Both the position numbers and the translations under genes were made by a program. From positions 1 through 48,339 of the forward strand of contig CAIRQL010000166.1 in assembly GCA_903880675.1 (NCBI GenBank): a stretch of 48,339 bases of DNA, in the 5' to 3' direction. This stretch comes from an uncultured Holophagaceae bacterium. Lineage in GTDB: Bacteria > Acidobacteriota > Holophagae > Holophagales > Holophagaceae. Below, one piece after another: positions 34,294 to 41,960 of the stretch; the first letter of the stretch is position 1, and every line of letters begins with the position of its first letter. The notes beneath the pieces are model-generated. The model made no database searches. It had not been told where the DNA came from and saw only the letters and a list, made by a program, of their open reading frames with translations.

Positions 34294-34315
34294 TTCGATA
34301 ATGCCAATTATCGAA
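34294..34315 (-). terminator. Perfect hairpin directly after the GIY-YIG-like gene
   Basis: TTCGATAAT and ATTATCGAA form a perfect 9-bp stem with a 4-base loop, immediately next to the stop codon of the gene at 34316. No T-tract follows on the minus strand, so a factor-independent terminator is uncertain; it may instead protect the mRNA end. The rest of the 34034-34315 gap holds nothing I recognise. Confidence 0.4.
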
Positions 34316-34936
34316 CTAGATGCCCTTCGGCTGTCTGGTTGCTCCTTTCTGTGAGGCGATTGCTGCCGTCCTAGCCTCGGCGACCGCATCAGCGCGAAGT
34401 TGACGAAGCCGTTGATAGAAGGGGTGGTGGTCGTTGCCTTTGAGGTTGAGGGGCAGGCTGATCTTCTCAAACATACGCTCCTCGAGGGTCCAGGGCTGCG
34501 GGTGCTCCACCCAACAAACCCTGGCATGTTGTTCAAGCCACCTGTCTAAGGCTTGCTCCCCGGCGTGGGTCAGAGTTATCCGTTTACCTGAGCCCACCCG
34601 TCGAAGAGGGAACCCGCTCTCCTCCGCGAGAAGAATCCCAAGCGTCCTTCGCAGGGTCGAGCCTTCTGCATCCCGAGAAAAGTGCGTACTGATTCTCTTC
34701 CGGATAGTTCCGCCACTGGGAGGCTTCCCATTCCTGGGAGGCGCATTTGGGGAGATCCCAATATAGAGCAGAATCCAGTTCCCTATTCGATGACAGTCCT
34801 CCGTGGGAACCCCTAGCGGGATGCGGTCGAAGTACCAGGCATACGCGCCTGGTGATTTCGGGACAATGCTACCCCTGCCGGTGCACTCAGCACGAGTATA
34901 CAGCGGTTTGCCATCTAAGAGGTTGTTGCGCTTCAT
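34316..34936 (-). CDS. GIY-YIG nuclease-like protein
   Basis: I start this 206-residue protein at ATG 34936 because upstream extension in the same frame runs into the von Willebrand gene and has no family-like sequence. GAYAWYF (30-36) and LLYIGIS (56-62) supply the GIY and YIG elements, followed by arginines in TIRKRISTHF (77-86). A conserved-looking glutamate and asparagine occur in ERMFEKISLPLNLKGND near 165-181, consistent with metal and substrate binding in GIY-YIG nucleases. The family cuts DNA; members occur in repair, homing and restriction. It follows the UDG-like gene's locus and may belong to the defence island. Confidence 0.7.
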   Translation of the reverse strand: MKRNNLLDGKPLYTRAECTGRGSIVPKSPGAYAWYFDRIPLGVPTEDCHRIGNWILLYIGISPNAPPRNGKPPSGGTIRKRISTHFSRDAEGSTLRRTLGILLAEESGFPLRRVGSGKRITLTHAGEQALDRWLEQHARVCWVEHPQPWTLEERMFEKISLPLNLKGNDHHPFYQRLRQLRADAVAEARTAAIASQKGATRQPKGI

Positions 34937-34961
34937 GAGGCGAGTATAACCAAATGCATCA

Positions 34962-35639
34962 TTATGATTTGGGTGCTTGTCTGTTGCCCTTACCCTTGGC
35001 GGTTTTCTTTCCGACAGACTTAGCCCGGTCCTCTTCGGTGAAGTCATCCATGACCTCCCCGACGAGTTTGGTCTTGAAGTCGGAGACGAGCGCCGAGGCC
35101 GAGGCCATGCTACACATGACGCCCTCGCCATCCGCGGCGTAGCTCATGCTCTTGGCAGCCTGGAAGCCCATCCGGGCGCCCTCAGCCACGGCGTCCATGT
35201 TGGCCCCCAGGAAGATGAACTCCCACTTGTAGACCTCCCGCTGCCGGGTGATCAGCTTCCGGACGTCATTCAAAGTGAACTCCCGGGAGGAGTTCTCTGC
35301 GCCATCTGTCATCACGACCACGACCACCTTTTCGGGGCGATGGGACTCCGGCAGGGAGTCATAGTAGGCGCCCCGAGCGTTCACCGTGCTGCCGATGGCG
35401 TCCAGGAGAGCGGTCATGTTGCGGGGCTCCAGGTGAAGGGGCGGCACTTGGGCAATCGGCCGATTTTCGTAGACCACCTCATACACGTCATCGAACTGGT
35501 AAAGGCTGAGAGCACAGTCCCCGGGCGTCTCCCGCTGCTTCGTGACGAAGGCGTTGAAGCCGCCCTCCGTGTCCGTCCGGATGCTCTCCATGGACCCGGA
35601 GCGGTCAAGGATGGTGATGATGTCGGTGAAGTGTTTCAT
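34962..35639 (-). CDS. von Willebrand factor A domain protein
   Basis: This 225-residue protein starts at ATG 35639, behind GGAG five bases away; the longer frame to 35672 has no ribosome site. The metal-binding MIDAS motif is intact: ILDRSGSM near the N-terminus, a threonine near MTALLDA and the aspartate in VMTDGAEN. There is no signal peptide or membrane segment, so it is cytoplasmic, unlike adhesion-type VWA proteins. The C-terminal tail is basic (KKTAKGKGN). VWA proteins of this short type often act with a kinase, phosphatase or TerY-like partner, but no such partner is adjacent. Role unknown. Confidence 0.85.
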   Translation of the reverse strand: MKHFTDIITILDRSGSMESIRTDTEGGFNAFVTKQRETPGDCALSLYQFDDVYEVVYENRPIAQVPPLHLEPRNMTALLDAIGSTVNARGAYYDSLPESHRPEKVVVVVMTDGAENSSREFTLNDVRKLITRQREVYKWEFIFLGANMDAVAEGARMGFQAAKSMSYAADGEGVMCSMASASALVSDFKTKLVGEVMDDFTEEDRAKSVGKKTAKGKGNRQAPKS

Positions 35640-36079
35640 GGGATCTCCCGAATGACCCGAGCATCGGGCCAAGGTTGCTCAAAAGTGGGGCGATGGAGAA
35701 GGCTGTCAACAGCACCGAACCCCTCTGAATATTTCGCGACCCGTAGGGTCGCTAAATATTTTCCTGCGCTCGCAACGCGCACGAGCGGGGCACATCAACA
35801 TGAGTATCGGTCATACGATTAGCCAAATACTGTCTAGTTCAATATTTTCAATTCCAGGGAGCTTTTTGTCATCGGGACCGATGCGAACCATATAAATTCA
35901 ACATCACAGACTATAAAGTCCAATGTAATCTAATATTTAGCACATATGTTATAAATGTGTTGGACTTATCTGTGAGTAGTCAGGCATTGTCTAATCCCAT
36001 GAGTTAGTCTTTGGTGGCGATGGGATTTCTGGTTCATGGGTCGACTCCCCATCATGAGCCATGCGATAGGACTAAACAC
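35640..36079. other. Intergenic region at the island / metabolic locus junction
   Basis: No gene is seen in 440 bases. The left part is GC-rich and carries a REP-like hairpin (35728-35760). The stretch 35800-35990 is AT-rich and contains AAGTCCAA at 35916-35923 with its exact inverse TTGGACTT at 35960-35967, and an inner pair CACAT/ATGTG. Base composition and gene content change across this gap, so it may be the right-hand edge of the defence island. Confidence 0.4.
35728..35760. repeat. REP-like hairpin 1
   Basis: AATATTT-c-GCGACCC, a 3-base loop GTA, then GGGTCGC-t-AAATATT form a 33-nt hairpin with one mismatch. The 12-mer CCGTAGGGTCGC (35741-35752) is repeated exactly in the hairpin at 37535-37567. 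Confidence 0.6.
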
Positions 36080-37096
36080 TCACAACTTGGCAGGAAGTTG
36101 AATCCCGAATTGCACTGAAAGACGCGCCAGGTGCTCCCAGCAATAGGATTGAATGGGCACACCCTGCCGAAGCCGTTCTTTCTTTGAAGCCTCCCCTAAT
36201 TCTCCAGGGAATCGAACAACTTCGGCGCCGGGCTCCAGAGGTACATCACGGACGTAGGCAAGCATGTCCTCCATTTCCTTTGTAAATTCGGGAAGGGGGC
36301 GAAGACGTTCAACATCAACGGCCACGCAGAACACACCTTGACCATCTTCCGTTGGATGAGCCGACACGGAACCTGAGTTGGTGAGAATGCCGGCCAAGGC
36401 TTCAGCCACAAGCGAAAGGCCTGTGCCTTTATACCCGCCAATTGGTCTAATGGCGCCCCCTGGAGTCAGCCAGTCCGTTGGGACAGGAAGCCCTTGGTCC
36501 CATGTTTCGGAAAGGCGTCCCATGGCCACGACACTCGTCGACATATCGAGCACGAAATGCGGTTCCTGGATGCGTGGGATCCCGATGCCAATTGGGTTTG
36601 TTGAGAGCCGGGCCACATTCCCGCCGTTCGGAGCCACCACTTGGCCTGCCCCAGAATCGTTGAACCAGAAAAGAATAACGACGCCTGCTCGAGCTCCACG
36701 GGCACAGTAATCTGCGATTCGGCCCGCATAAGAGGCTCGCCTTAGGGCGATGCCAGTGATGCCATGCGCCCGCGCGCGATCAATAGCCAGGTCTGTAATT
36801 TCTCGTAGGGCAATATGCCCCATGGAAAGGCGACCGTCGAGTCGAACCAATGCCCCCATATCGAGTTCAATTACTGGTCGCTCCGCAGGCACAAGCAGCC
36901 CTTTGGCTGTGCGTTCTACGTATTCAGGCAACCGACGCATCCCGTGCGATTCGTGCCCAGCCAAATCCGAAGCAACAATCACCTCAGCCGTATAGGCCGC
37001 GTCCTCTGCTCGCATCCCAATGGCGAGGAGGACCGCCCCAGCGAAAGAGCGGAGGGAGGCATCTGTGCAAAAGATATTGCACCCATGATGATCCAT
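36080..37096 (-). CDS. Ldh2 family malate/L-lactate-type dehydrogenase
   Basis: This 338-residue protein belongs to the Ldh2/YlbC family of NAD(P)-dependent 2-hydroxy-acid dehydrogenases that lack a Rossmann fold. Visible signatures are DLAGHESHGMRRLPEY near 44-59 with the catalytic histidine, GITGIALRRASYAGR near 113-127, and STNPIGIGIP near 163-172. It would interconvert a 2-hydroxy acid and a 2-oxo acid or act on a related substrate. GAGGGG seven bases before ATG 37096 supports the start. It lies downstream of the BMP gene on the same strand, but more than 500 bases away, so co-transcription is uncertain. Confidence 0.88.
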   Translation of the reverse strand: MDHHGCNIFCTDASLRSFAGAVLLAIGMRAEDAAYTAEVIVASDLAGHESHGMRRLPEYVERTAKGLLVPAERPVIELDMGALVRLDGRLSMGHIALREITDLAIDRARAHGITGIALRRASYAGRIADYCARGARAGVVILFWFNDSGAGQVVAPNGGNVARLSTNPIGIGIPRIQEPHFVLDMSTSVVAMGRLSETWDQGLPVPTDWLTPGGAIRPIGGYKGTGLSLVAEALAGILTNSGSVSAHPTEDGQGVFCVAVDVERLRPLPEFTKEMEDMLAYVRDVPLEPGAEVVRFPGELGEASKKERLRQGVPIQSYCWEHLARLSVQFGIQLPAKL

Positions 37097-37241
37097 ATCA
37101 GGGCCCCTCGTTGATGGTCGGTTGAGTTAAGTTTTTTTATATCAATAGTTTTTTCAATAAACCCATCGAGGACATCCCGCCTCTCCTCAAGCCAAGTGTG
37201 ACATCGCAACCGGAAATAACCCTCCAAACGAGAATGGGGAT

Positions 37242-37337
37242 TTAGGCCTGCGCCCCAGTCCCCTTGACATCTGGTGCCGTGAGGGCGAGCAGGACCGCTC
37301 CGTTGATTACAATGGCGAGAAGTTTGCACAACGCCAT
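37242..37337 (-). CDS. Possible 31-residue hydrophobic peptide
   Basis: ATG 37337 follows GGGAGG at nine bases and opens 31 codons ending in TAA. The N-terminal two thirds (LLAIVINGAVLLALTA) could form one membrane helix. A strong ribosome site before so short a hydrophobic frame is why I list it. It could be a genuine small membrane peptide, a leader, or debris of a lost permease gene. Confidence 0.25.
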   Translation of the reverse strand: MALCKLLAIVINGAVLLALTAPDVKGTGAQA

Positions 37338-37534
37338 TTCGAACTACCTCCCAAAGGGATTTGGTGGGTGCCGCGGCTGGCGCAGCGTGGACATTCGTGT
37401 CATGCAGGCAGGTCAGTCGGTGTCGGTCTGGCGGGTGGCCAGGATGATCTCTCGTTCATCGGCCTCGGCTTGGCCCGATGTCGCCTTAAGGTCCGAAGAC
37501 AAAACTAGAGCGCAGCTTACCCATGACGCGCCCC

Positions 37535-37567
37535 GCTCCGTAGGGTCGCGCAGCGACCCTACGGAGC
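37535..37567. repeat. REP-like hairpin 2 / possible transcription end of the catabolic operon
   Basis: GCTCCGTAGGGTCGC and GCGACCCTACGGAGC form a perfect 15-bp stem with loop GCA. Flanking CCCCG and CGGGG can extend it with a small bulge. It lies about 55 bases downstream of the BMP stop. No T-tract follows, so it may stabilise or end the operon mRNA rather than be a classical terminator. It shares CCGTAGGGTCGC with the hairpin at 35728. Confidence 0.6.
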
Positions 37568-37623
37568 AAACGGGGTGCAATGGAGGGACCCGGGCCTTTC
37601 CAGAACTGGGCGCCCCAGCAGAA

Positions 37624-38634
37624 CTAGAGCTTCACTTCCCTCCAATTGACCGCCAGGGTCCCGGCCTTGAGGGACTTGAGGGCATCCATGACCGCCTTGC
37701 GAGTTGCGGGGCTGATGGAGGCGGCGTTCTTCTCGCTCAGGCGGTAGACGAGGCCGTTGTTCTTGTAGTTCAGGGCAATGGTCTCACCGCCCAGGACCTT
37801 GGCTTCCCGGCGGGCGAGGATTTCCTCCACAACCACCTGGTTGTCGTAGTTGGAGGCGGCCAGCACCTTTTCACTTTCGGGGATGATCAGATGATTGAAG
37901 TCCAGCCCGAGCCACCACACGGTCTTGTCCTTGTATTGGGCCACAGCGCGCAGGGCGCCGATGGCCTGCTGGGAGGTCCCAGTGAGGATGTCTGCGCCCG
38001 CCATCTTGATATTGGTGTGGGCCAGTTCCCCGGCCTTGACGTAGTCGCCGAAGCTGCCGGTGAAGGCAACCTTGATGCTGGCCTTGGGATTAACGGACTT
38101 GACGCCAAGGGTGAAGCCGCGAATGTAGCGGGCGGGGTCGCCCCCGTCCACCGGACCCACGACGCCGATCACGTTGCTCTTGGTGGTGCAGCCGGCGAGG
38201 ATGCCGTTGATGTAGCCGGACTCCTCACTTTCGGGCATGTATGTGAAGACATTCTTGGGGCCGATGTCTGCGCTCGTGCCGAAGGCGAAGCTAACCTTGG
38301 GGTAGGAACTGGCCAGGTCCAGGATCACGTTCTTGAACTGGGAGCCGTGGCAAATGATGATGTCGAAGCCGCTCAGGGCATACTGCCTGGCCGCAGAACC
38401 GGCGTCCACCGGCTTCATCTTCTCGCTGTAGCTGTATTCGATCAGGGCAGGGCCGTACCGCTTCTGGACTTCCTTGATGGCGTCGTGCATGGACTGGCCC
38501 CAGCCCTTGTCGTCCATCGTCGTTTCCATGATGAGGGCGATCTTCACCTTGGCCTTGGGGGTAGCGGCCTGGGCCGTGCCGATGATTCCTAGCAGGCCTG
38601 CCGCGGCGATGGCCACCTTGAGGAAATTCTTCAT
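37624..38634 (-). CDS. BMP-family ABC transporter substrate-binding protein
   Basis: This 336-residue protein begins with a Sec signal peptide (about residues 1-23, hydrophobic core then AQA) and has no lipobox cysteine, so it should be free in the periplasm. The mature part matches the basic membrane protein family: KVKIALIMETTMDDKGWGQSM, GFDIIICHGSQF, GVVGPVDGGDPARYIRGF and GTSQQAIGALRA. Characterised relatives bind nucleosides or other small heterocycles for an ABC importer. GGAGAG is five bases before the start. The ATPase and permeases are not in the window. Being last in the operon, it probably recognises the compound that the operon degrades. Confidence 0.9.
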   Translation of the reverse strand: MKNFLKVAIAAAGLLGIIGTAQAATPKAKVKIALIMETTMDDKGWGQSMHDAIKEVQKRYGPALIEYSYSEKMKPVDAGSAARQYALSGFDIIICHGSQFKNVILDLASSYPKVSFAFGTSADIGPKNVFTYMPESEESGYINGILAGCTTKSNVIGVVGPVDGGDPARYIRGFTLGVKSVNPKASIKVAFTGSFGDYVKAGELAHTNIKMAGADILTGTSQQAIGALRAVAQYKDKTVWWLGLDFNHLIIPESEKVLAASNYDNQVVVEEILARREAKVLGGETIALNYKNNGLVYRLSEKNAASISPATRKAVMDALKSLKAGTLAVNWREVKL

Positions 38635-38688
38635 TGCTCTCTCCTATGCGTGAATTCGGAAACATGGTTCCGAGTGGTTGGGTTGGAT

Positions 38689-40080
38689 TCAGGAACCGCG
38701 GGGCAGGCCCGCCAGAATGGCGGCGGCCCGCGTGAGGGCTTCAGAGGAAAGCACGGCCAGGACCCCTTTGAAGTCCGGCCCACGGGTGGCATCCAGCCCC
38801 ATCCGCGACGTGGTTCCCTCTCCGGAGGCCGAGGGGTCAAGCGCACTCCCGGGCAGGCCCTCCACCACCAGCAGATCGCGATGCGGCTGGAAATGGGTGG
38901 CCAGGGCCCAGAGCACTTGGCTGTCCTGGGTCACATCCACGTCCGGGTCCACGGCGATGACCGTCTTCAGGTAGGGATCCCAGCCGAGTAGGCCCAGCAT
39001 GACCTGCCGAGCCTCTCCGGCCCGGGTCTGCTTGAGCGCGACATAGGCGTGGAAGTGGGTGCCCGAGGTGGGGTAGTGGAGGGCCGTGACGGAGGCGAAC
39101 CGTTCCCGGAGCTTTTCGACCATTTCCGATTCGCGGGGGATGCGCGCCAGATTGAGGTGCTCGGCCGAATTGCCTCCGAGCACATCCACCAGGATGGCGT
39201 CCCGGCGGCGGAGTACCGCATCCACCCGGAAAAGGTTGTTGGTGGAGCGGTCGGAGGAATAGCCGGTGAATTCGCCGAACGGGCCTTCCTCGGCGAAGCC
39301 CATGGGGTCGATCACCCCTTCCAACACCAGTTCGGCCCAGGCTGGAACTTGGAGGCCGTGGCAGGGGGTGGCGATCACCTCCATGGCCTGCCCAAGGAGG
39401 CCGCCGGCCACCTCTCGCTCGTCCGCATCGAAGGGCAGGCGCGCGGATGCCGCCAGCATGATCAGGGGGTGGGCGCCAATCACCATGGCCACCGGCAGGA
39501 CCTGGCCGCGTTCCTTCGCCAGTTGCGCCAGCCGCCAGAGATCGCCTCGGGAGTGCAGGCTGGTGGCGATCTCAGTGGGGGAGTGCACCATGGACCGGTG
39601 ATAGCTCATATTGCCCACCCCGGTGTCCGGGTGCTCGGCGATCAGGATGGCGTTGGTGATGTAGGGCCCGCGATCGCTCTCGAAGTGCCGCAACATCGGC
39701 AGCTGGCGCAGGTCCACTTGGTCCCCGCGCTGGACCAGGTCCAGCACGGGGCCGTGTTCCACCAGCCTAGGCGTCGTGCGCTGGCGGGAGCGCAGCTGGT
39801 ATTGGGCGTGCAAGCCCGGTACGTCGGTCCCCAGGATCCGGGCCACCCGCTCGCGCGAGGCGAACACATTGGTCACCACCTGCACCCCCAGGTCCCCCAC
39901 GTGGTTGAACACCAGCATGGGGTGCCGCCCCTGGGCGGCGAGCGCCTGAGCCAGGGCGGTGATCTCCTGGTCGGCGCTCACCGGCTCGTCAAGCACCCAT
40001 ACGTCTTCTGGCCAGTTGGCCTGGTACCAGGCGAGGAACTGGTGGAAGTCCTGGCCACGGGTGGGATCGGGGGTTGCGAT
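38689..40080 (-). CDS. UbiD-family prenyl-FMN-dependent decarboxylase
   Basis: UbiD enzymes reversibly decarboxylate aromatic or unsaturated acids with prenylated FMN. Visible family features are GNMSYHRSMV, which carries the conserved arginine, and EEGPFGEFTGYSS with the acidic catalytic pair. The canonical open frame begins at GTG 39996 (435 residues). The same frame continues upstream without a stop for 28 codons that read like the family N-terminus (DFHQFLAWYQANWPEDVWVL), reaching ATC 40080, which sits at correct distance behind AGGAGAG just after the preceding gene's stop. I therefore extend the gene to 40080, with GTG 39996 as fallback. It is in the same operon as the amidohydrolases. 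Confidence 0.87.
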   Translation of the reverse strand: MATPDPTRGQDFHQFLAWYQANWPEDVWVLDEPVSADQEITALAQALAAQGRHPMLVFNHVGDLGVQVVTNVFASRERVARILGTDVPGLHAQYQLRSRQRTTPRLVEHGPVLDLVQRGDQVDLRQLPMLRHFESDRGPYITNAILIAEHPDTGVGNMSYHRSMVHSPTEIATSLHSRGDLWRLAQLAKERGQVLPVAMVIGAHPLIMLAASARLPFDADEREVAGGLLGQAMEVIATPCHGLQVPAWAELVLEGVIDPMGFAEEGPFGEFTGYSSDRSTNNLFRVDAVLRRRDAILVDVLGGNSAEHLNLARIPRESEMVEKLRERFASVTALHYPTSGTHFHAYVALKQTRAGEARQVMLGLLGWDPYLKTVIAVDPDVDVTQDSQVLWALATHFQPHRDLLVVEGLPGSALDPSASGEGTTSRMGLDATRGPDFKGVLAVLSSEALTRAAAILAGLPRGS

Positions 40081-40091
40081 GGCGTTCTCTC

Positions 40092-41012
40092 CTAGGCCGG
40101 GGCGAGGCCGGCGTACGAGTCGGTGAGGCGCGCCTGGGCTTCTTCCTGGGTGCGGGGCGGCGGGCTGGTGCGGATGTCGCAGAGGCGGGCGATGGTGTTG
40201 CCCAGCATGTCCTCCAGGCCATCCTCATCCAGGTTCATGCCCTGGGGCGGGTCCATGCCCAGCACTTCCAGCTCGCGCAGCCACATGTAGGGGTCGTTTG
40301 GGGGCGTGTCAGTACCAAACACGATCTTGTTGCGGGGCAGCTCCCTGGCAAACTCCACGATGCGGGACTGGAAGCACCAGCCGGACTCGCAATAAACGTT
40401 GGGCGTATCCATTGCCATCCAGAAAGCTTCCTGGGAGTAGTTGCCGCCGGTCTGCACCCCGAAGTGGCCGATGATGAAGTTCACCATGGGGAATTCGCGG
40501 ATGATGGGGTAGAACATGGTGGGGATGGTGTAGGGCCCGTCCCCGGTGTGGATCAGGACCACGATGTTGTACTTGGCACACATCTTCATGGCGGGGCGCA
40601 GCCAGTCTAGGGCCCGGTCCGGCCGGTACCCGTGCATGTTGGCGTGCAGCTTGATCATCTTGAAACCGTGTTCCTTGTAGTGGAATTCAATCTCGGCGGC
40701 GCCATTCTCGGGGCCGAAGCGCGGGTTGTAGGCAAAGTTGCCGACGAACCGGTCCGGCCAGCGCTGGGTCAGCTCGACCATGTAAGCCATGTAGTCGCGG
40801 ATCCCCTCGCGGCCCATGCGGTTGCCGTCGCGGTGGCCCGTGTTGCCCGGGGGTGGCTGGATGAAGCCCATGTCGATGCGGCGTGGTTTGCCGTTGATCA
40901 TGTAGGGGCCGTCCATGATCTTGATCATGCGTTCCCCGGTGAAGGGCGTGCCGGTATGACGCCAGGCTTCGTCGACCAGGTTGGTGGGGTGCAGGTGGGT
41001 GTCGATAATCAT
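40092..41012 (-). CDS. Amidohydrolase-2 family protein (metal motif intact)
   Basis: This 306-residue TIM-barrel protein is of the ACMSD / resorcylate-decarboxylase-like amidohydrolase-2 group. It begins MIIDTHLHP, with the HxH metal ligands at 6 and 8. It keeps later ligands in LIHTGDGP, IGHFGVQTGG and FGTDTPPND. Members hydrolyse or decarboxylate cyclic and aromatic acids. The gene is about half identical by eye to the adjacent 41029-41931 gene, so the pair arose by tandem duplication. Sixteen bases separate the two genes, with a GGAGAG ribosome site between. The substrate cannot be inferred. Confidence 0.88.
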   Translation of the reverse strand: MIIDTHLHPTNLVDEAWRHTGTPFTGERMIKIMDGPYMINGKPRRIDMGFIQPPPGNTGHRDGNRMGREGIRDYMAYMVELTQRWPDRFVGNFAYNPRFGPENGAAEIEFHYKEHGFKMIKLHANMHGYRPDRALDWLRPAMKMCAKYNIVVLIHTGDGPYTIPTMFYPIIREFPMVNFIIGHFGVQTGGNYSQEAFWMAMDTPNVYCESGWCFQSRIVEFARELPRNKIVFGTDTPPNDPYMWLRELEVLGMDPPQGMNLDEDGLEDMLGNTIARLCDIRTSPPPRTQEEAQARLTDSYAGLAPA

Positions 41013-41028
41013 GTGTCTCTCCTTCGGG

Positions 41029-41931
41029 TTACTTGGGCAGGAGCGCCAAGGCGGCTTCGCGGGTCTCGGGGAAGGGGGTAGGGGTGATGCCGACCATCCG
41101 GGCCAGGTTGTTGCCCAAGTAGTCCTCCAGCACCTCTTCGGTCAGGTTCAGCCCCTGGGGCGGTTCGTGGCAGAGCACCTCTAGCAGGCTCAGCCACATG
41201 CCGGGTTCGTTGGGGGGAGTGTCGGAGCCGTAGAGGACCTTGTGCGTGGGCAGTTCCTTGGTGAACTCGACGATGCGGGACTGAAGGCACCATCCGGTCT
41301 CTACATAGACGTTGGGTGTGTCCATGGCCATGCGGAACGGTTCAAACACATAGACGCCCCCGGTCTGTACGCCGAAGTGGGCCAGGATAAAATTCACGTT
41401 GGGGAATTCGCGGATCAGCGGATACCACTCGGTGGGGATACTGTAAGGGCCGTCGCCCGTGTGCAACTTGACCAGCAGGCCCAGTTCTTCGCACACGCGC
41501 ATGGCCGGACGGAGCCAATCCAGGGCGCGGTCAGGCCGGTAATTGTGCATGTTGGCCTGCAGTTGCACCATCTTGAAGCCGTATTCCTTGGCATGGAAAC
41601 GGATCTCCTCGACACCGTTGGCCACGCCGCAGCGCGGGTTGTAGACGAAGCAGCCGGCGAACCGGTCGGGGTACTTCTGGACGCACTCCACCGTATAGGC
41701 CATGTAGGCGCGGATGGCGGCGCGGCCGGTCAGGTCGCCGAAACCGTCGGTGTATAGCGTATTGCCCTGGGGCGGTTGGATGAAGGCCATGTCCACCCGG
41801 CGCGGCTTGCCGTTGATCAGGTAGGGGCCGTCCATCATCTTGATCAATCGTTCGGCGGTGAACGGGTCACCATCGTGGCGCCAAGCCAGATCGACCAGGT
41901 TGGTCGGGTAGCAACTGGTGTCGAAGATCAT
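41029..41931 (-). CDS. Amidohydrolase-2 paralogue lacking the HxH metal motif
   Basis: This 300-residue paralogue aligns along its whole length with the 40092-41012 product, but its start reads MIFDTSCYP: the two histidines of HxH are replaced by Ser6 and Tyr8. The other ligands remain (KLHTGDGP, LAHFGVQTGG, YGSDTPPNE). Loss of only that pair, with the fold otherwise preserved and no frame damage, suggests a non-catalytic or altered-metal partner rather than a decaying gene. It is read after cobW (29-base gap) and before the intact copy. A heteromeric pair is an inference. Confidence 0.86.
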   Translation of the reverse strand: MIFDTSCYPTNLVDLAWRHDGDPFTAERLIKMMDGPYLINGKPRRVDMAFIQPPQGNTLYTDGFGDLTGRAAIRAYMAYTVECVQKYPDRFAGCFVYNPRCGVANGVEEIRFHAKEYGFKMVQLQANMHNYRPDRALDWLRPAMRVCEELGLLVKLHTGDGPYSIPTEWYPLIREFPNVNFILAHFGVQTGGVYVFEPFRMAMDTPNVYVETGWCLQSRIVEFTKELPTHKVLYGSDTPPNEPGMWLSLLEVLCHEPPQGLNLTEEVLEDYLGNNLARMVGITPTPFPETREAALALLPK

Positions 41932-41960
41932 GCGTTTCTCCTAAAAAAGTGGCTATGGAT

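Larger units (their letters stand above)
37097..37623. other. Intergenic region between BMP and Ldh2 genes
   Basis: This 527-base gap holds a long hairpin (37535-37567), a possible 31-codon peptide (37242-37337), and a T-rich patch near 37130-37160 that could be part of the Ldh2 promoter region. A short open stretch ending in TGA near 37412 on the minus strand looks like coding debris but has no convincing start. Confidence 0.35.

Noticed and set aside
34936-35131. N-terminal extension of the GIY-YIG-like gene up to 35131
   Set aside because: The added 65 residues are out-of-frame translation of the von Willebrand gene and lack family similarity. ATG 34936 is preferred.
36020-36066. tRNA-like 3' end (TGGGTCGACTCCCCA) near the Ldh2 gene
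   Set aside because: The T-loop is out of register with the TTCRA consensus and there is no acceptor, D-arm or anticodon arm. It is probably a chance hairpin.
37264-38592. 442-codon open frame on the plus strand opposite the BMP gene
   Set aside because: It is the antisense of a clear BMP protein with a signal peptide. Its translation is low-complexity Gly/Val/Asp/His of the kind produced by GC-rich antisense frames.
39049-40095. 348-codon open frame opposite the UbiD gene
   Set aside because: It is an antisense shadow; composition is typical of GC-skewed reverse frames and there is no ribosome site.
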